This document shows, piece by piece, positions 1 to 14,515 of a stretch of DNA of 64,000 bases (its first letter is position 1; every line of letters begins with the position of its first letter). The position numbers and the translations under genes were made by a program. Source of the DNA: Batillaria attramentaria. Taxonomy: Eukaryota; Mollusca; Gastropoda; Batillariidae. The stretch spans positions 457,501-521,500 of the forward strand of contig JACVVK020000384.1 of NCBI GenBank assembly GCA_018292915.2. Direction: 5' to 3'. Under the pieces are notes generated by a model, which was not told where the DNA came from, ran no database searches, and saw only the letters and a program-made list of their open reading frames with translations.

Positions 1-344
1 CGCCCACATTCAGACCAAAACCGGTCTTCAACGTTAGAGAACCGGAAGTAGCAGCACAGCCTTTGAAAAGACAAATGGAGCCCGCGTGTCTGGCAGGGAG
101 AAGGGTTTTCAAGTTCACTCGCCTTGTGTGATGGTTTTGGGTTGCACACACCAGCTTGTCTGTTTTCCTTCATCCTTGCAATCCATTAGCATCATGTCGT
201 TCATTGTTTGCTCTCCCGTTTCTTACACGGTTCCCACCTTCCCCCTAGTTCTGTTTTTTGTTTTGTTTTGTTTTGTTTTGTTCTGTTTTTGTTTTGTTTT
301 GTTTTACATTCAGTTACGTGCATGCAGTTTGCGTCATGTTTGCT

Positions 345-850
345 GAGCTGCTAGCTTTCAAAACTCGGGTCATGTAAGTTCGAATACCGGCTCGGGCTAG
401 TAAATGTCCTCGTTGCCACGTCTTTGATATCATTATGTGGTGGATAAAACAAAAAGAATTCAACTCCCAAACAAACCAACCGACCCGTGTTTGCTGACAC
501 AACGTCACTAAAAGTTTTTTTCAGGTTGTAGGGTTCATGCAAAAGAAAGTTCGTTGTTCTCGGGTTTAATGTCCTTTTCCACCACAAAAGGGTGATATCA
601 AAGACAGAGCAGCAAGCAAACGGCTTCAACTGACAGTTTCCCCCCCCCCCCCCCCCCCGACAAGATGGGATTGTAGGTTTGAAGTAGCAGAAAATTCGTT
701 GTTGTCGGGTGTAACTTTCTTTTTCACCACCAAAAGGCGATATCAAAGATGGGGCAACGAGGAAAAAGTCAGCACACATTGCTGGCTCCCAGCCGAGGTT
801 CGAGTTCACCGCCCGAGCATGGTAGCGGAAAGTGCTGACTGCAAGGTTAC
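345..850. mobile_element. Three decayed SINE A fragments
   Basis: A plus-strand copy at 345-485 (CGGGTCATGTAAGTTCGAAT, then GTCTTTGATATCATTATG), a minus tail at 545-618 and a minus copy at 690-850 (GGCGATATCAAAGATGGGGC). Confidence 0.5.
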
Positions 851-1137
851 AGATAGTGACTAGGAGAGCCTGCACGACAGGGGAAAGGTGGTCGTGGGAT
901 TATTTAGTGTCCACACTTGACATGTATGCGTGCATGTTTACATGAAGGCGGGACAGCCACCGGAAACGAGCCAGCACCAGGGAAAATCCCCAGCCAAATT
1001 CCTGCCCACCAGGGGTTTTCAAACCCGTGCCTCGGAGCCCGTAACGGTCGCCCACAAGGCCAAATCCCCATGTCATTTACGCGACATTGTTCTATTGATC
1101 GGTCTGAAACACGATATCTACATCTGTCTGTTTGCAG

Positions 1138-1309
1138 GCGGCGGGAGTGCAACCTGTGTGGCACCGGCCAGGGAGTGAACGCGTGTGTGGAGCGCTACAA
1201 CTGGGTGTCGGTCATCGTCTACTGCCCCCACTGGCAGCGGAACGAGCGCGTGCAGACCATTCGCCTCTACCTGCCCCAGGGCTGCACGTGCAACCGTTAC
1301 GAGTGCTAG
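1138..1309 (+). CDS. Last exon of a secreted cysteine-rich (IL-17-like or cystine-knot) protein, partial
   Basis: A good acceptor (pyrimidine-rich tract then TTTGCAG, ending at 1137) opens a 57-codon reading frame that ends in TAG. Third codon positions are strongly G/C rich, unlike the flanking AT-rich DNA, which supports real coding sequence. The peptide has seven cysteines, in the pattern ECNLC, then NAC, then YC, and a C-terminal GCTC followed by a final Cys. A VSVI strand before the fourth Cys and GCTC near the end resemble the C-terminal half of IL-17-family cytokines. A Spatzle/trunk-type cystine knot is the main alternative. The exon starts in phase 2, so upstream exons must exist, but none was found before it in the window. 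The family call is an inference from cysteine spacing; that it is an exon is much surer. Confidence 0.5.
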
Positions 1310-3424
1310 GTCTGGTCTTCAGTGGATCACGGCAGTGACGCTTGGCGGGCAAAAGATCTTGCGGTGTCACCCCAGTTTTATTTAAAGACCTTTCTTCTGA
1401 TATTTCTAGGCTCACCGGGTGAAAAGTTGTGAGCTGCCTAGCACCGTACCACTGACTTCGACACACGCCTCAAACACGCTGGCGCTCAGACGACAGAAGC
1501 CGGAAGGATGAGCGAGGCCGTGCGGACACGCGCTGACTACAGAAACGCTTTGGGCCATGGCAGTTTGTTATATTCAGAGCTCTGCTTGTCATAAAGACAA
1601 TTCAAAATAGTAGTTTAGCGTACGTGCGCGTTCAACTGTTTCGAAGCAAAAGGTTTCTCCTGTGAAGCCTAGTTATGCTAGAATAATGGTCTTTAAGAAA
1701 TTATGAATCATTATGACGAGCTTTGTTGTGACTTGACCATGGCTTGGATGGAGTTGGTGGCTATAATTATAACCTACAGAAGCGTACGTTCTGACTGTGT
1801 TTTCTTTGTCAGTCCAATAAACTCGCGAAATCTTGTTTTCATCGTCGTTTGAAATCTCCTGACTTAATGGACAGAGGAACCATAATTGCCTAGCAAACAA
1901 AACCTACTCTGTACAATGGATAGATATCAATGTTTAACTGTTGTGGACGTAAACTCGATTTTTTTCTTTTTCTTTTTCTTTTGACACTGCATGCATTTGC
2001 ATTTACAACTGATCCAACTCTTAAAGTTGCCTTTTTCTTAATTGTCTATTGTACTGACATGTGTATTGTAATATATTTTTCATGTATTCCAGTACATTTA
2101 CGTTTCATATCCAAAACTGGGCAGTTGGTCAGCATATATCAGATTTCACGTGCGATTTCTTAGCTTTTGTAACACACGAAACCTTGTTCTTCTGCACTTA
2201 CGGTATTCTGCATCACCACGATCATCTTTAGTGTTGATTTTTTTTTTTAAACATTTCTTTTTATTTGGTTTTGTCTATGAAGCTGTGGCATTTTTCTAAA
2301 AACTCGAGCCGTAAACATTGATTGTTTCTCCTCTTTGTTTGTGGGTATGGGGCGATTATTTTGGTCAGAGCTTTCTTTCCAAACAATCCGGACCTAATGG
2401 ACCGGTCATCAATTTGTACTGTGTAACGCGAACTGTCTTCCAAATCATTTACGAGAGCCTTCGAAATTTTTCAGAGTGTTCATGCTGGATTTTAAAAAAA
2501 AGTTATGAAAGAGAAAATCGCATTGTGTCATAATTTTTGTTGGTGTTTTAAAACACCTCATATGTTCACTTTCCGTGTTTGCATGTATGTTTGTGTCGTA
2601 CTTAGCTCGTCTTTTTTGCCGTCAGATAATGAGAGTATTTACTTCTCCGTCTTCTCTCTACCTCAAAAGAAGCAGGACGCTGTACGTTCGAAGTTTTAGC
2701 AAACACTGTCGTGAAAAAGAAGCAAAATCTAGGCTACGAAATCCATCACGCCAAATACTTAGTTCGTTCAAACTCTAAACGTCCGGAAGATGTGCCATAT
2801 TTTGAACAGTATCGGTTACGTTCTATTTGCAACACCGGCTTTAAATATACATGAGGACAAAGATGATGTCGAGGAAGAAAAGGTGAAATCTGAGTTTAAA
2901 TATACCTGATGTTATCTTCCACATAAACAAGCGCGAAAGGGCGCAAAATCGATTTGACAAAACGCAGTAATGCTCTGTGCTATCGAGTAAGGCTCCCTGT
3001 CAAATAACGTTAATTATTTATCGGACAGAACGAAATAACCACACACAGAATGAGACAACACTTAATGGAATCTTTTCATACAGCGCCGTGGGGGGGGGGG
3101 GGGGAATGGTTGCGATTTCCGAATTCCGATCCGGCATGCAATTTGAACGATAGAAATGAGCCGTAAACACTTTGTTGTTGCCTTTGAGAATAAACCACCA
3201 CGGCCATTTCTCCTTCCCCAGGGGTCGATGGCAAATTTGCCAAGTATTCTTTTGCACGTGCTCTTGTATTCTGCTCTCTTCTATTAGCTGCTCATGCGAT
3301 TTTCTTCTCATCTGAGAAGCGAATCGTGCAAATCGATTAAAAACATATTTGACCAAATTGACCCGAAAAGTAGGGTTCATTCTGCAGGAAACGGTTTTTA
3401 CGGTTATTTTGTAATCACTAAGCA

Positions 3425-3461
<37 letters not shown>

Positions 3462-3586
3462 TGTGTGTGTAAATCACATCTATGTCACAGTCACTCGATT
3501 AAAACAAACAAACAAACAAACAAACAACAGCAACAAAACTAAACCAGTTAATCAACCAACCAACCACCGAAGTAGAGGGGTAGTCT

Positions 3587-3665
<79 letters not shown>

Positions 3666-5440
3666 TTCATTGCGTACAATACTCTGAGGGAAATGACCGT
3701 ATCGCACCCTCTACGTAATAACTGGGTATATCGCATTACTGTAATTGACAGAACCCAAAAGCAAGGCACACTCCAGTGCAAATATTCTCCATTACCATCA
3801 CCGGCCACCAACGCAACCACCATCAAAAACAGCGATAACAACAACTGCCACAACAAAAACAACAGTTATTACGAAAACTACACCGGAGAGTTGTGACTGA
3901 ATAAATTGTTACCGCTGGTTAGCTACCAATAGCGTACAAGGAGACGTTCAGCGGCGGGACGGTACCCAGCCTAACCCTGCAGATACACGTACAGACAAAC
4001 ACACAGACAGACAGGCGGAGGACTGAAGTCAGGCCCTTCTCCCGCTACATCCCCCTTCCCCCCTCCAAAAAAAGCGGAAAAAAAAAAAACAAAACAAAAT
4101 ACCCCCCCCCACACACACACACACAAACACAACAAAAAACAACAACAAGAAGTACCCCCACCCCCCTCAATCTTCCCCCGCCCCCACCCCTATCCGTTGG
4201 CCTGGGGTATCAACGAAACAACTGCATTCAATCAAGTGCTGCAACACCGAATGTCCCACGGGGCCATCACAACAACATGACCTAGCACCGATTAGCGATT
4301 GGACGTTAAAAGTGTGATACCAACCATTAACCACCGCTTCCAGGGTGACAACATAATCGTGTTACACGAAGCGGACCAAGGCTGTTCCAGAGAAGGAAGC
4401 CAACCAGCAAAGGGATAAACAATAACAGAGGGATGTAAGGGTCGACCAGCTCCATACTCTACGCAAGCGAAAGAAAGAAACCTTTTGTTTGGATGCTTGC
4501 AAGAGTTGTGTGAATAATGCTGCTCTTGAAAGAAGACACACGTTCTTGTTTTGTTTCTATCTTTCTTCCCGTATCTTTCTTGTCTTTTAGTTTTCTTGTC
4601 TCTCTTTTCTTTTCCTTTTCACTACTGTTTTTTTTTTGTTTTGTTTTGTTTTTTTGCAACACGTAAAGCAAAAATACACTTCAGTCCAGCATCCATGTCT
4701 ACTTTACATGCTAATACATGTAACTTGCATTTGCTCGAGAGCTAATTTATGGATGGACCATGTTTGTGCTACAGTCTGTTGTACTTGAATATGTATTGGT
4801 TGCGAATGCACGTTTGTGCCATCTGTATACGTGAAATACAAACACAACAATAACAACAACAACAACAAGAAACGAATAAAAAAGAGCTAATTTACTTCGG
4901 GCTTTGTCTGAAGGGAAAAGATGATTACTAAGCTCCAGCTTGGTAAATCCTCTTTCAAATAGTTTATAAAATGGATCGGTGTGTGAGGGTGGGCTTTTGA
5001 GGTTTCGTTTTTGTGTAAAAACGGAGAGGAATGCCAATGATACTGCTTGCAACTATAACTTCCCACTATGTTTTATTTGCTCACAGTGCCCCATTAACCT
5101 ACATGTACTTTTACTGTGCTCGATTCGGGTCTTTCTGGTTCTGTCCCTGATTTAAACCACACATGTAGAACAAATTGACGCACCGAGAAGAAGAAGAAAA
5201 AAATTAAAAACACCCACACCATCCGCTTTTATCAATTCCTCCCCGCCCTGTATGTTTATGTGTTATGTGTATGTTTAGCTCACAATGCTCGATGTACTTC
5301 CTACTGATCCTGTCAGAACAGTGTGTGGACCGGTTGGACGAGGCGCTAGAGGTCTCTTTTCTTTCTAGCTTCTCTCGTTCCTTTTATTATTTTCCCCGAT
5401 GAAAACCTTTCCGTTCCATGGCGCACCCTAATATGCCGGC
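1310..5440. other. Intergenic: possible 3' UTR, then low-complexity DNA
   Basis: The first 500 bases may be 3' UTR of the cysteine-rich gene: an AATAAA lies at 1816-1821, about 0.5 kb after the stop. The rest is AT-rich with (GA)n at 3427-3459, (CA)n at 3592-3662, poly-C/poly-A tracts at 4040-4190 and (AAC)n at 4845-4870. No coding exon was recognised on either strand. Confidence 0.4.
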
Positions 5441-6567
5441 ACGCAAGCGGGCTTTTTCGCACGCAGACCGCGATCACAATTAAAAGCAGTGCTTGCAGCT
5501 ACCTGGCTTTGGTACCTCAGCGTTGTCCCGGACAGAGCGTAACAGATCTCTCCAGAGAGAGAGAGAGAGAGAGCACATTTAGCCAATCAGAAAATAGGTC
5601 AAAATTGACTGTTGTTTGAAAGTTCCACAAGCTTTCACATAGCAACACAAAACAACAAAACAACCTGTCGCTCGCGTGTAGCTTGTGTAGTGGATATTTC
5701 CTCACCCAAAACGCGTTTGATATATCGCTGACAAACTACTACACAGGGTACAAGGAAGGCTAGTAGGTCATAGCAACAGTTACTACGGGCTCTCGGAAAG
5801 GTCTCTCGCCGCGTCGGACGTTAGGTGAAACGATGAAGCGGCCTGTTGAGATTTCTGCTTACGCACTGGATCTAGACTTTGGAAACCAGTGGGACGAGAC
5901 TTTTTAATGCTGCTGCAGCTGGAAGCGGGACCGGCGATTACACCGCTGATGATGCCGTCCGACGGGCATTTTATCTGCCGTAACTGAGAAATATCCCTGG
6001 TGGTTTAGAGTCATTTCTGGCGTGCTAAAGTCAGGGCTGGGTTTTGAAAGCGCGGATGCATGATTGACGAGACTGCTGTGTGAGGACCTTTGATGGGCAT
6101 CAGTTAAAAACATCATTCGGCGATTACACGACCACGGAAAGGGGGAACGGACTTGTGTTCTCCTGCAGGGAAAACCCGTTAGCGGGCTGTTTACTGTCAA
6201 CACATATGAAATTTTCACATTTGTTTTGAGCGCCTGCAGTGTATTGTCGGCTGGTGTGAAATGGAAACTTCGAGGCAAATCAGAGTTCTCCCTCTCCTGG
6301 ACCCGTCTGCTTCTGTAGGCAACGTGTTGCTTCGCTGAGACTTAGATGAAAAAGTAGAGAGTAGTTGTACTGGTCCATTGATAGCTTCGATTCTTTGCGA
6401 AGAGTCGGTGTGCTGAAGCCGGCGTTCACACAAACACCATTCTCTCCTTGGTTTGAACAAAGAGTTATGTGACAAGAGAGGACATGGTGCTGGCAACGGA
6501 CTGGTGATGACGTACGTCTGAGTTCCGCTAATGTGACCTTAGGGACTACGCAGACCACTGGAACAGG
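5441..6567 (+). other. Unique-looking segment, possible non-coding exon
   Basis: This segment is unusually free of simple repeats. It holds a 24-codon open frame (5833-5907) and ends at a strong donor-like CAGG/GTAAGG (GT at 6568). It could be a 5' untranslated exon of the downstream alpha-arrestin gene, whose ATG exon itself follows an acceptor. That link is a guess without transcripts. Confidence 0.2.
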
Positions 6568-6588
6568 GTAAGGTTCATCAGATTCCCT

Positions 6589-6666
<78 letters not shown>

Positions 6667-6997
6667 TTGAGGATGAGAAAGACTGGTCTTGTGTCATGTA
6701 TTGTTAATTATATGCCATTAATTCCGAAGTATTGCCATGTTTTTGATGGTCATGTGTTTCTTATGCTGTGATCTGCAATCAGCAGCTCATTAATTGAAAT
6801 GTCTTCAAATGCGCAAAAGCAAGCGAACGCAAGCAAGTAACCAACCAACCAAACAAATGAACGAACAAACGAACAAATACAGAAAAACAAAGATTGACTT
6901 TCTTCGGAGTACTGATCTCGTATAAACCTTGGTTCATAAGTGTTCTATTTTCAAAATTCTACAGGTATATGGTGTCGCAGTCGGTTGTTTGCGCGAG

Positions 6998-7081
<84 letters not shown>

Positions 7082-9066
7082 AGACTGACAATATAGATGT
7101 ATTTCAAACATTTCTGCAGCTGTTTTTAGCATTGTCTATATACTGTCACTTGCTCTTGCTCTTGGTGGGAAGGAGTGAGCCGGGGAAGGGGGTCGAGAGG
7201 GCTGGGGGCATAACACTGACCCGACGAGAAATGGTCGGACACATGACAACAACAACATCAACGACAGCGACAACAACACCAACACGCAGTAAAAAAAATC
7301 CAAAGAACACCAATCCCCCCCCCCCCCCCAAAAAAAAAATAAAAATAAATAAATAAATAAATAAATAAAATAAAAAAATAAAATAAAATAAAATAAAATA
7401 AAACAAAATAAAATAAATAAATATATATATAAAATCAAAAACGCAGTAGAGTCCTTTGACAGGAACATCCCATGTTATTCGAAATAACAATCTCCTTTTT
7501 TAGTCATTACCCGTTTCTCTAGTCGTGATTTAATTTCACCCAACCGGATGCAGCATTTTATTTCTCCACCGTCAGTCTAACGCCGGAAGATCCCATTAGA
7601 GTGTGCCGACTCTCGACCAGAAAGGACTCCGCGACAGCAAAGTTACAGTCGACATGTACAATGCCGCGATATTTGGGCCCGTATGTAAACGTCGAGGTTA
7701 ATTTAACCCACGGCTATGAGCCTAACCCAGGATAGGACAAAAGAAACCCAAAAGCAAAAGCAAATAAAGAAAGGAAGAAAAAAAATCCTTCTATAACGGC
7801 TCAGGCACCTTCCTGGAATGGGCCCGCTTCCTGATTTAAAACAAACAAACAAACAAACAAATTAACACTAGGGCTAGTTCGATGTTAGACTCTAACCCGG
7901 GGCTAAAAGCCCTAACCTCGACTATTACACACGGGCCCTGGTGCCTGAACGATAATTGTTGAAGCTAAAAGGAACCATTTGCGCGTTGAGTGGAGGGAAA
8001 GAATGCCACCACCGAAACTGTGAGGTTGTTTACTGAACGAGGTATTACTCGACGGCGACCGTTTTCTTAACTCTGCGCCGTTTGATTTTATTTTAGAGTC
8101 AGACTGCTTTCCTTGAGCGTGAAGGTGCTTTTTCTGCATAAAAAGCGCCGATTTTTCTATAAATAGACTAGTCAACCGGCGCCTTTGAGTCATGGATCCC
8201 TTCTGACGCCGACCCGAATCTTCATCATGGTCTTTGGTAATATCTGTTGACACAGGTGACTGTTTCTGATGCACATAATAAACGATACAAACGAAAAATA
8301 AATCCACAGTAGTGTTGTTTGCCAGTTAGTTCGTTAGTTAGTTATTTAAGGCTTAACGCCGCGCAACGTTGTTTGCCATGCACGAGCTTAGATTAGGATA
8401 AGATATATGAGGACCATTCTTCATGGGCCTGCAGCCGCGCGTGTGCGTGTGTGATAAACGGTTCTACTGGCTCTTTGAAGCGAGTCGGGAATGAACACTC
8501 CGTCTTTGTCAAGTCATAATTTCGGTCTTCGGAATGGATACAATGGTTTGATGAATGTTTTCCCACCCGTAGTAAACGCCTTTTCCGGGTATCAGTGTAG
8601 TCCATATGAGCTTTACAATCACGCCCCCCTCTGAGAAAAGAGGAAAAATAACAATGAGACCTGCGACCACAAGCACAATAATTGCGACAATAAGCCCTGC
8701 AACAACAAAGAAGACAAAGACCAACAACAAGACGAAAGGACAAACTGTAAACAAAACCATCTGAAACAGCGGCAACAACAAGAACAACAACAAACGAAGG
8801 AGAAGCTGCCACAAAGGTGGTTGGGTGTTTAAGAGTTTAAAGGATTTTTCCCTCAACATAAGAGTGATATCAAAGACGTGACAACGTGGAAAAATCCAGC
8901 ACACAATTTTGGCTCCTAGCCAGGATCTGAACTCACGACCCGTGCATTGAAAGTCCAACACTACCGCTTGACTGTCTCAGGTTCCCAAGGTTCCACAACA
9001 ACTATCAACAGAATCAAAAATGAAAAATAAATGACTGCAAAGACGAAAAACATCCAACAAGCAAAT

Positions 9067-9146
<80 letters not shown>

Positions 9147-11817
9147 CCTTAAAAAATCGACAAACGCATGAAACAGGACACTTACACTAACCAGAACCGA
9201 GACCCCAATATTGGCTTTGTCCTAAGTTCTAACCTGTGTCAGGGAAATGTGCGAGAAATCAATGCATTCGGCCGTCTTTGTGTTAAAAAAAAGCTCCAAA
9301 GTCACACTTGGCACACACAAGAGTGAGAAATCAAATATCTCGTCTTCGTTCGGTGTATTGATTTTCGTTTTTGTTTGATTGCTATCAGGGAAGTAACGCG
9401 TTCCTTATAACACTAAATCCCACTGTTTTCCCTTCTTTTTTGTTTTTTGTTTTTTTGTTTTTGGAATGGGTTTCCAGAAAAAGATTTTGATATTTCAAAT
9501 GTAAATGAAGGTATTCAGGCATTCCGCGAGTTCAATTTAATCCTAGTCACAGAAATGTTTAAATATATATAAATAATTTCGGAGAATAATCACGACCACT
9601 GCAGATAATTGTAGATCATACATCGCACAAAGTATAAACGTACAAAATTTTAAGGCACTACGTTTTAATTATTTGCTTTAGCAACACTCATAAAGAAGAT
9701 AGCAACTGACGCCATTAAAAAAACATTTTACCTTTTCCTCTTCTTTTTTTTTTGGGGGGGGGGGGGTGGGGGATGCATTTTTATATCAGATATCGGTATA
9801 TATCGGATGGCATCAGGAATTTCAAAGCTTACGTTTTGGAGCTATACAGCCATAGTGTATTATGAAAACTCAATAGGTTGGTCGGGGGTTGGGGGGGGGA
9901 GGGTGAGTTTAACGTCCTTTTTCACCGAAAACTCAATGGCTATTACTACATGAATGGTCAGATGGTGAAAAGGTGCTTAGTATAAGAAATTAATGAAAAT
10001 ACGACCCTTAAACAAAATAACCTTTTACTTCAGGAAGATTATAAACAGGACAAAAGAGCTATTTCTTGATTTGCTATTCCTCGGGCCCAGCTAAGCCGAG
10101 GGGACAACGATACAAAGACCACTTTAAAGGGACTCTTTCTCGTTAACGCACTTGAACTCTCAGCTTGAATTTACCCCCAAATGAAAGAAAACAGCACAAG
10201 ATGATTGTTTCGTTTCTATTGTAAGTAAGGTCATTCGCAGTTCGGTGTTTCAAGGAAAACGGAAAAACCTTTCAGTGAACGTGCCATTCTTTACTGTCGT
10301 GTGTCAGAGTGTTGTTGTCCGGTTGCTTAGTAACCGCTGACACCTACAGTCACACCAAGGCACAAGTAAGAGAATGGATGGCCGGGGAAGGCAGGACATT
10401 TTCATTTTCTTTCGGACCTCAAAGACAGCAGCTAAGGATGTGAAACAGGTGTGATGATTATATAAAATGTTTACGGCGCAGGCTACTGTTTCTGAGACAA
10501 CAAATCCGACGAGTCGTTGGAAAAACCTGTTCATCGATAAAGCTGATGAAAGCTGGAGACAATATAAAGGTAGGAAAATTAACACATTGACGCTGGTAAC
10601 CACGTGTATTTTGCAAAAACGTTGCTCCGCTGCTGGATTTTAAAAAATATACTTTTTGACTATTTTCTTGCGTAGAGTGCAAACAAGTGTCTGCTTCATT
10701 TTGCGTGCGAGTTTATTATTCGGTCGATTATTCGGCCAGCACAAATAAGTAGAGACAATTTGCGCTTCAAACTCTGCTCCAGAGTTTCCATTCTGTTCCA
10801 AACAAACAAAAAAATCTCTCCTGATAACTCGGTTTTTTTCCCTTTTGTTCATAACCGATAGTTTTGTGCAATTAGTCTCTGCGCTTAGCATTATGGAAAT
10901 CAATTCCAGCCGCTGAACCAGTTGAAACCACCTTCATCTTCAGTAAATTGTAAAGACCCCCCTCCCCCTCTGATCACCACCACCACCACCCCCACTCCCA
11001 AGAACGCGTGGTAAATACGCAGTGGATGAACAAAGTGGTTCGATCGTTCTATTCTTCATTTTTCTTCGGGCTTGAAATGCAATGGATTCGTCGATACTTA
11101 GCCTACTTGTGCACCTAAAACTGACATCTGATAAACAAAACTTCAAATGTTTCTGGTTTCCGGCTGGAATGCGCTGAGTAGAACATGACGCGGCTTGAAA
11201 TTGTAACACACGCAAAGTTTCTAGTGAGCGTGAATTTCCATCTCGAGTACAAAAACCCGTCTGTGTTTTGAACCTGTCAAGTGTCTTCATTCCTTCAGCA
11301 TTGCCCCTACAAAATCTGAATGAAACTAGCCAGAACTATTGAAAAGGAAAATAAGACCGTAATGGCCTGTATGGCAGTCAATATTTCGACTGGAACAGAC
11401 CTTCGTGAGAACACTTCTCTTGTCACACAGACAGAGGCGATTGTTGCTTGTCTACAAACTAGGGCAGTTAGTTCAGGTCAGGTATGAAGGACTTGAAGCC
11501 TACGACAAGGATGTGCGATCAAACTGTTTAAAAAAAATCCAGGCACCACGCAGGTTGACAGAACGAGTTTGTTTTTGTTTTGATTTTAAAGTAGCAGTCG
11601 ATGGCCCAGAACTCGACAACCTTTCTAAGCAGAACGTTGTCTGCCCCGTAGGTTACAGTTACTGTTTCACCTGTCCCGTTGCTTTAGAGATGCGTATATC
11701 CACAACTAACTAACTAACTAACTAACTAACTTGAGAGGTACTCTCGTCATTCCTCTGTACACATCACCCTAGTTACCCAAAGAAATAAGCTAAGCTAAGC
11801 TCCTGGTCCACCAGAAT

Positions 11818-11901
<84 letters not shown>

Positions 11902-11925
11902 TAATCCTCGCACATCCTGTTTCAG
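6568..11925. other. Intergenic or 5' intron: microsatellites and repeat fragments
   Basis: Contents are (GT)n at 6591-6664 and 6999-7079, an A-rich (AAAT)n tract at 7328-7430, SINE fragments near 8820 and 9880, (CA)n at 9069-9145 and (GT)n at 11821-11900. A tail of tandem AACT at 11703-11730 is typical of retroelement ends. No coding exon was recognised. Confidence 0.4.
8818..8985 (-). mobile_element. SINE A copy
   Basis: Minus-strand copy (GAGTGATATCAAAGACGTG, then GAACTCACGACCCGTGCATT), moderately diverged. A tail-only fragment lies at 9880-9945. Confidence 0.6.
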
Positions 11926-11990
11926 AACTCTGTCGTTTGCTTGTTGGTCCAGTATGCTGAAGTGACTGACGGACGTGGACCGAGTGCGAA

Positions 11991-12114
11991 ATGGGAAAAC
12001 TTCAGAATCTGCACCTCGTTCTCAGTCGTCCAGAGGAGGACGCTGTCTATGAGCCCGGCGATCACGTGGATGGTTACGTCATCGTCGAGGTGAAGGACAC
12101 AATGAAAGTTAAAG
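11991..12114 (+). CDS. Alpha-arrestin coding exon 1
   Basis: ATG follows GTGCGAA. The frame encodes the first two beta strands of the arrestin N-domain and ends AAAG/GTGAGA in phase 1. Confidence 0.85.
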
Positions 12115-14418
12115 GTGAGAACAGGAGTGTGTCAAAATGCCTGGTACTAAACAGATCCACTAGACGTGGCACATTATTGTACACGTGACGTAGTGCTGCT
12201 GACGTGTTCATTGTCCACACTGGCCACTATACAACCCGGTGTAGCAGTCCAGATTATACCCCACCTGGAGTATACCCCATATAAACTGGCCTAGCTCAGA
12301 CTACACCTCCGTATAAACTGGCCTAGCCCAGACTATCCTACCCCCGTATAAACTGGCCTAGCCCAGACTATACCCCGGGGTATACGCTGGCCTAGGCCCG
12401 TTTAACCCTCTCCTGCCCACTTTAAGCCTCCTACCACGGCGGACGACCAAAGAGAGAAAGAGAAACGTACACGCATGGCAAACGGCCGTGTACAGACACT
12501 TTAGTGAACTCTGTTTACAGGTGGGTATATTCCGGGCAGGAGGGGGTAAATCCGGCCTGGACTGATCTGTACCCAGGAAGCTGAACCGGCCTAGGCTACT
12601 ATATACCCGAGGGTATAAAGTAGCCAGGGGTATACTCCGGACTGTTACACCTGGCCCCTATTTAGGTGACCAGACTCATATTTCCAAGATTCAAGATTTT
12701 ATTTTCCTTTTTCCGCTTTTGGGGCGTGGAGGATACCAAAAAAAAAGTCAAACAAACCAAGATGACATAATTACAGACAGAAAGATACGACAAAAGATAC
12801 AACACATACATAATCTATGCACAGGAAAGCGCAATCACCTATGTACCATGGATCTGTGAGACAAATCACACGTATAAGATTGTCCGTCGGAGTATTCGAG
12901 AGTTCCCTGCCAGAACGTCCTATCTGTCTTCTTGCTATCTGCAGCGATAGCAGGGAACCCTCTAGTTGCTAAACGTCACACACGCTCTTGTTTCCAGACC
13001 TTGTGGTGGAGTTTGTTGGCCAGGCCGGCGTTCAGTGGAACGAGAGCGTCTCGGGAAGCGCCGACAAACATCGCCGGGTCAACATGCGACACTACTCCGC
13101 CACAGAAAAATACTTCTCCTTTCATCAGCAGCTGCTAGGTGAGGATGTTATGTCGCTGATACACAACACAAAAACAACAAACAAACAAACAAATGGACAA
13201 CAACACAAATGTAAGCCCTAACCACAGATACATACTAAACAGTTGTAGAGCTCTTCTACCTGCAGTTCATCTTTGTACAGGAAAGTACAGTTGAACAGCA
13301 CCTCGAATTTTTATTGGATGAGTGCAGTGGTGGAGAAAACCTACACACTAAAATGTTGCAGAGATACAGATACAGCCACTTTTACTGCCGTCTGATGTAT
13401 ACGTATATGTATAAAGTATGTGTATATAAAACCATATACATAATAGGAATGTGTCTTGGTGTTGTTGTTCATTCACTCATCACAGTCGCACTCCATACAC
13501 ACACGTTAAATGAAATACTATAATTATTAAATTGAAAATAGAGTTGAAAACTATAGGGGTGAGCGGTGGTCTAATAGGTAGCGCGTCGGATTTAGCCGCT
13601 GCACTACTGAACGGCCGTCACCAATGTCACGGCGATGAAGCGTGGGTTCGAGCCCAGGTCGAGCTTGTGATATGTGATACTGGTTTTTCCTGGCTACCGG
13701 GCTGCTCATCGGGGGGTTTCTGTCCGGGTTATCCGGCTCCTCCCCCAGCAAAATTGCAAAATTGTTTTTAAAAAAAAAAGGAGGAAGGATAGGTGGCGCT
13801 GCACCGCGGCGACGCGCTTCCCCCGGGGGAAGCAGCCCGAATTTCCGGAAAGGGATAATAAAGTAGTAAATAAATAAATAATAAATAAACTAAATACATA
13901 GATATCGCATCCGCATACACCCATACACGCATACTCGACACACTCCCAGACATAAGCACACACCTCTCCTGCTCTCAGCAGTACATATTTTGTTTCTTAT
14001 GAAAGTCTTCCCGCGTGGCTATCGCCAGGAAATCGCCTGCCGGGCCAGAGGGTGATTAGTACAAAGCACTATGTGTTATTGGTCCCGTGACCATGACGAC
14101 AGGGTCGTCAGCTACTGATTCAGTCACTCATTCCCTCACCACAAACTCTGTTCACACTTGATGTCCCTTTGATGGTCACGGCAAACTGTAATGAGACCAC
14201 CGCACACACGGTGGACGTAAAGATAGGGTGATGGAGGGGAGCCGCTCGTAGCCGGAGACCCTGTGTGTGTGTGTGTGTGTGTGTTGTGTGCGTGCGTGCG
14301 CGCGCGTGCGTGCGTGCGTGCGTGTGTGTGTGTGTGTGGGGGGGAGGGTAGACGAATGGTAGAGCGTTGGACTTACAATGCTCGGGTCGTGAGTCACACA
14401 CCAGTCCGTGTGTGTGTG

Positions 14419-14515
<97 letters not shown>

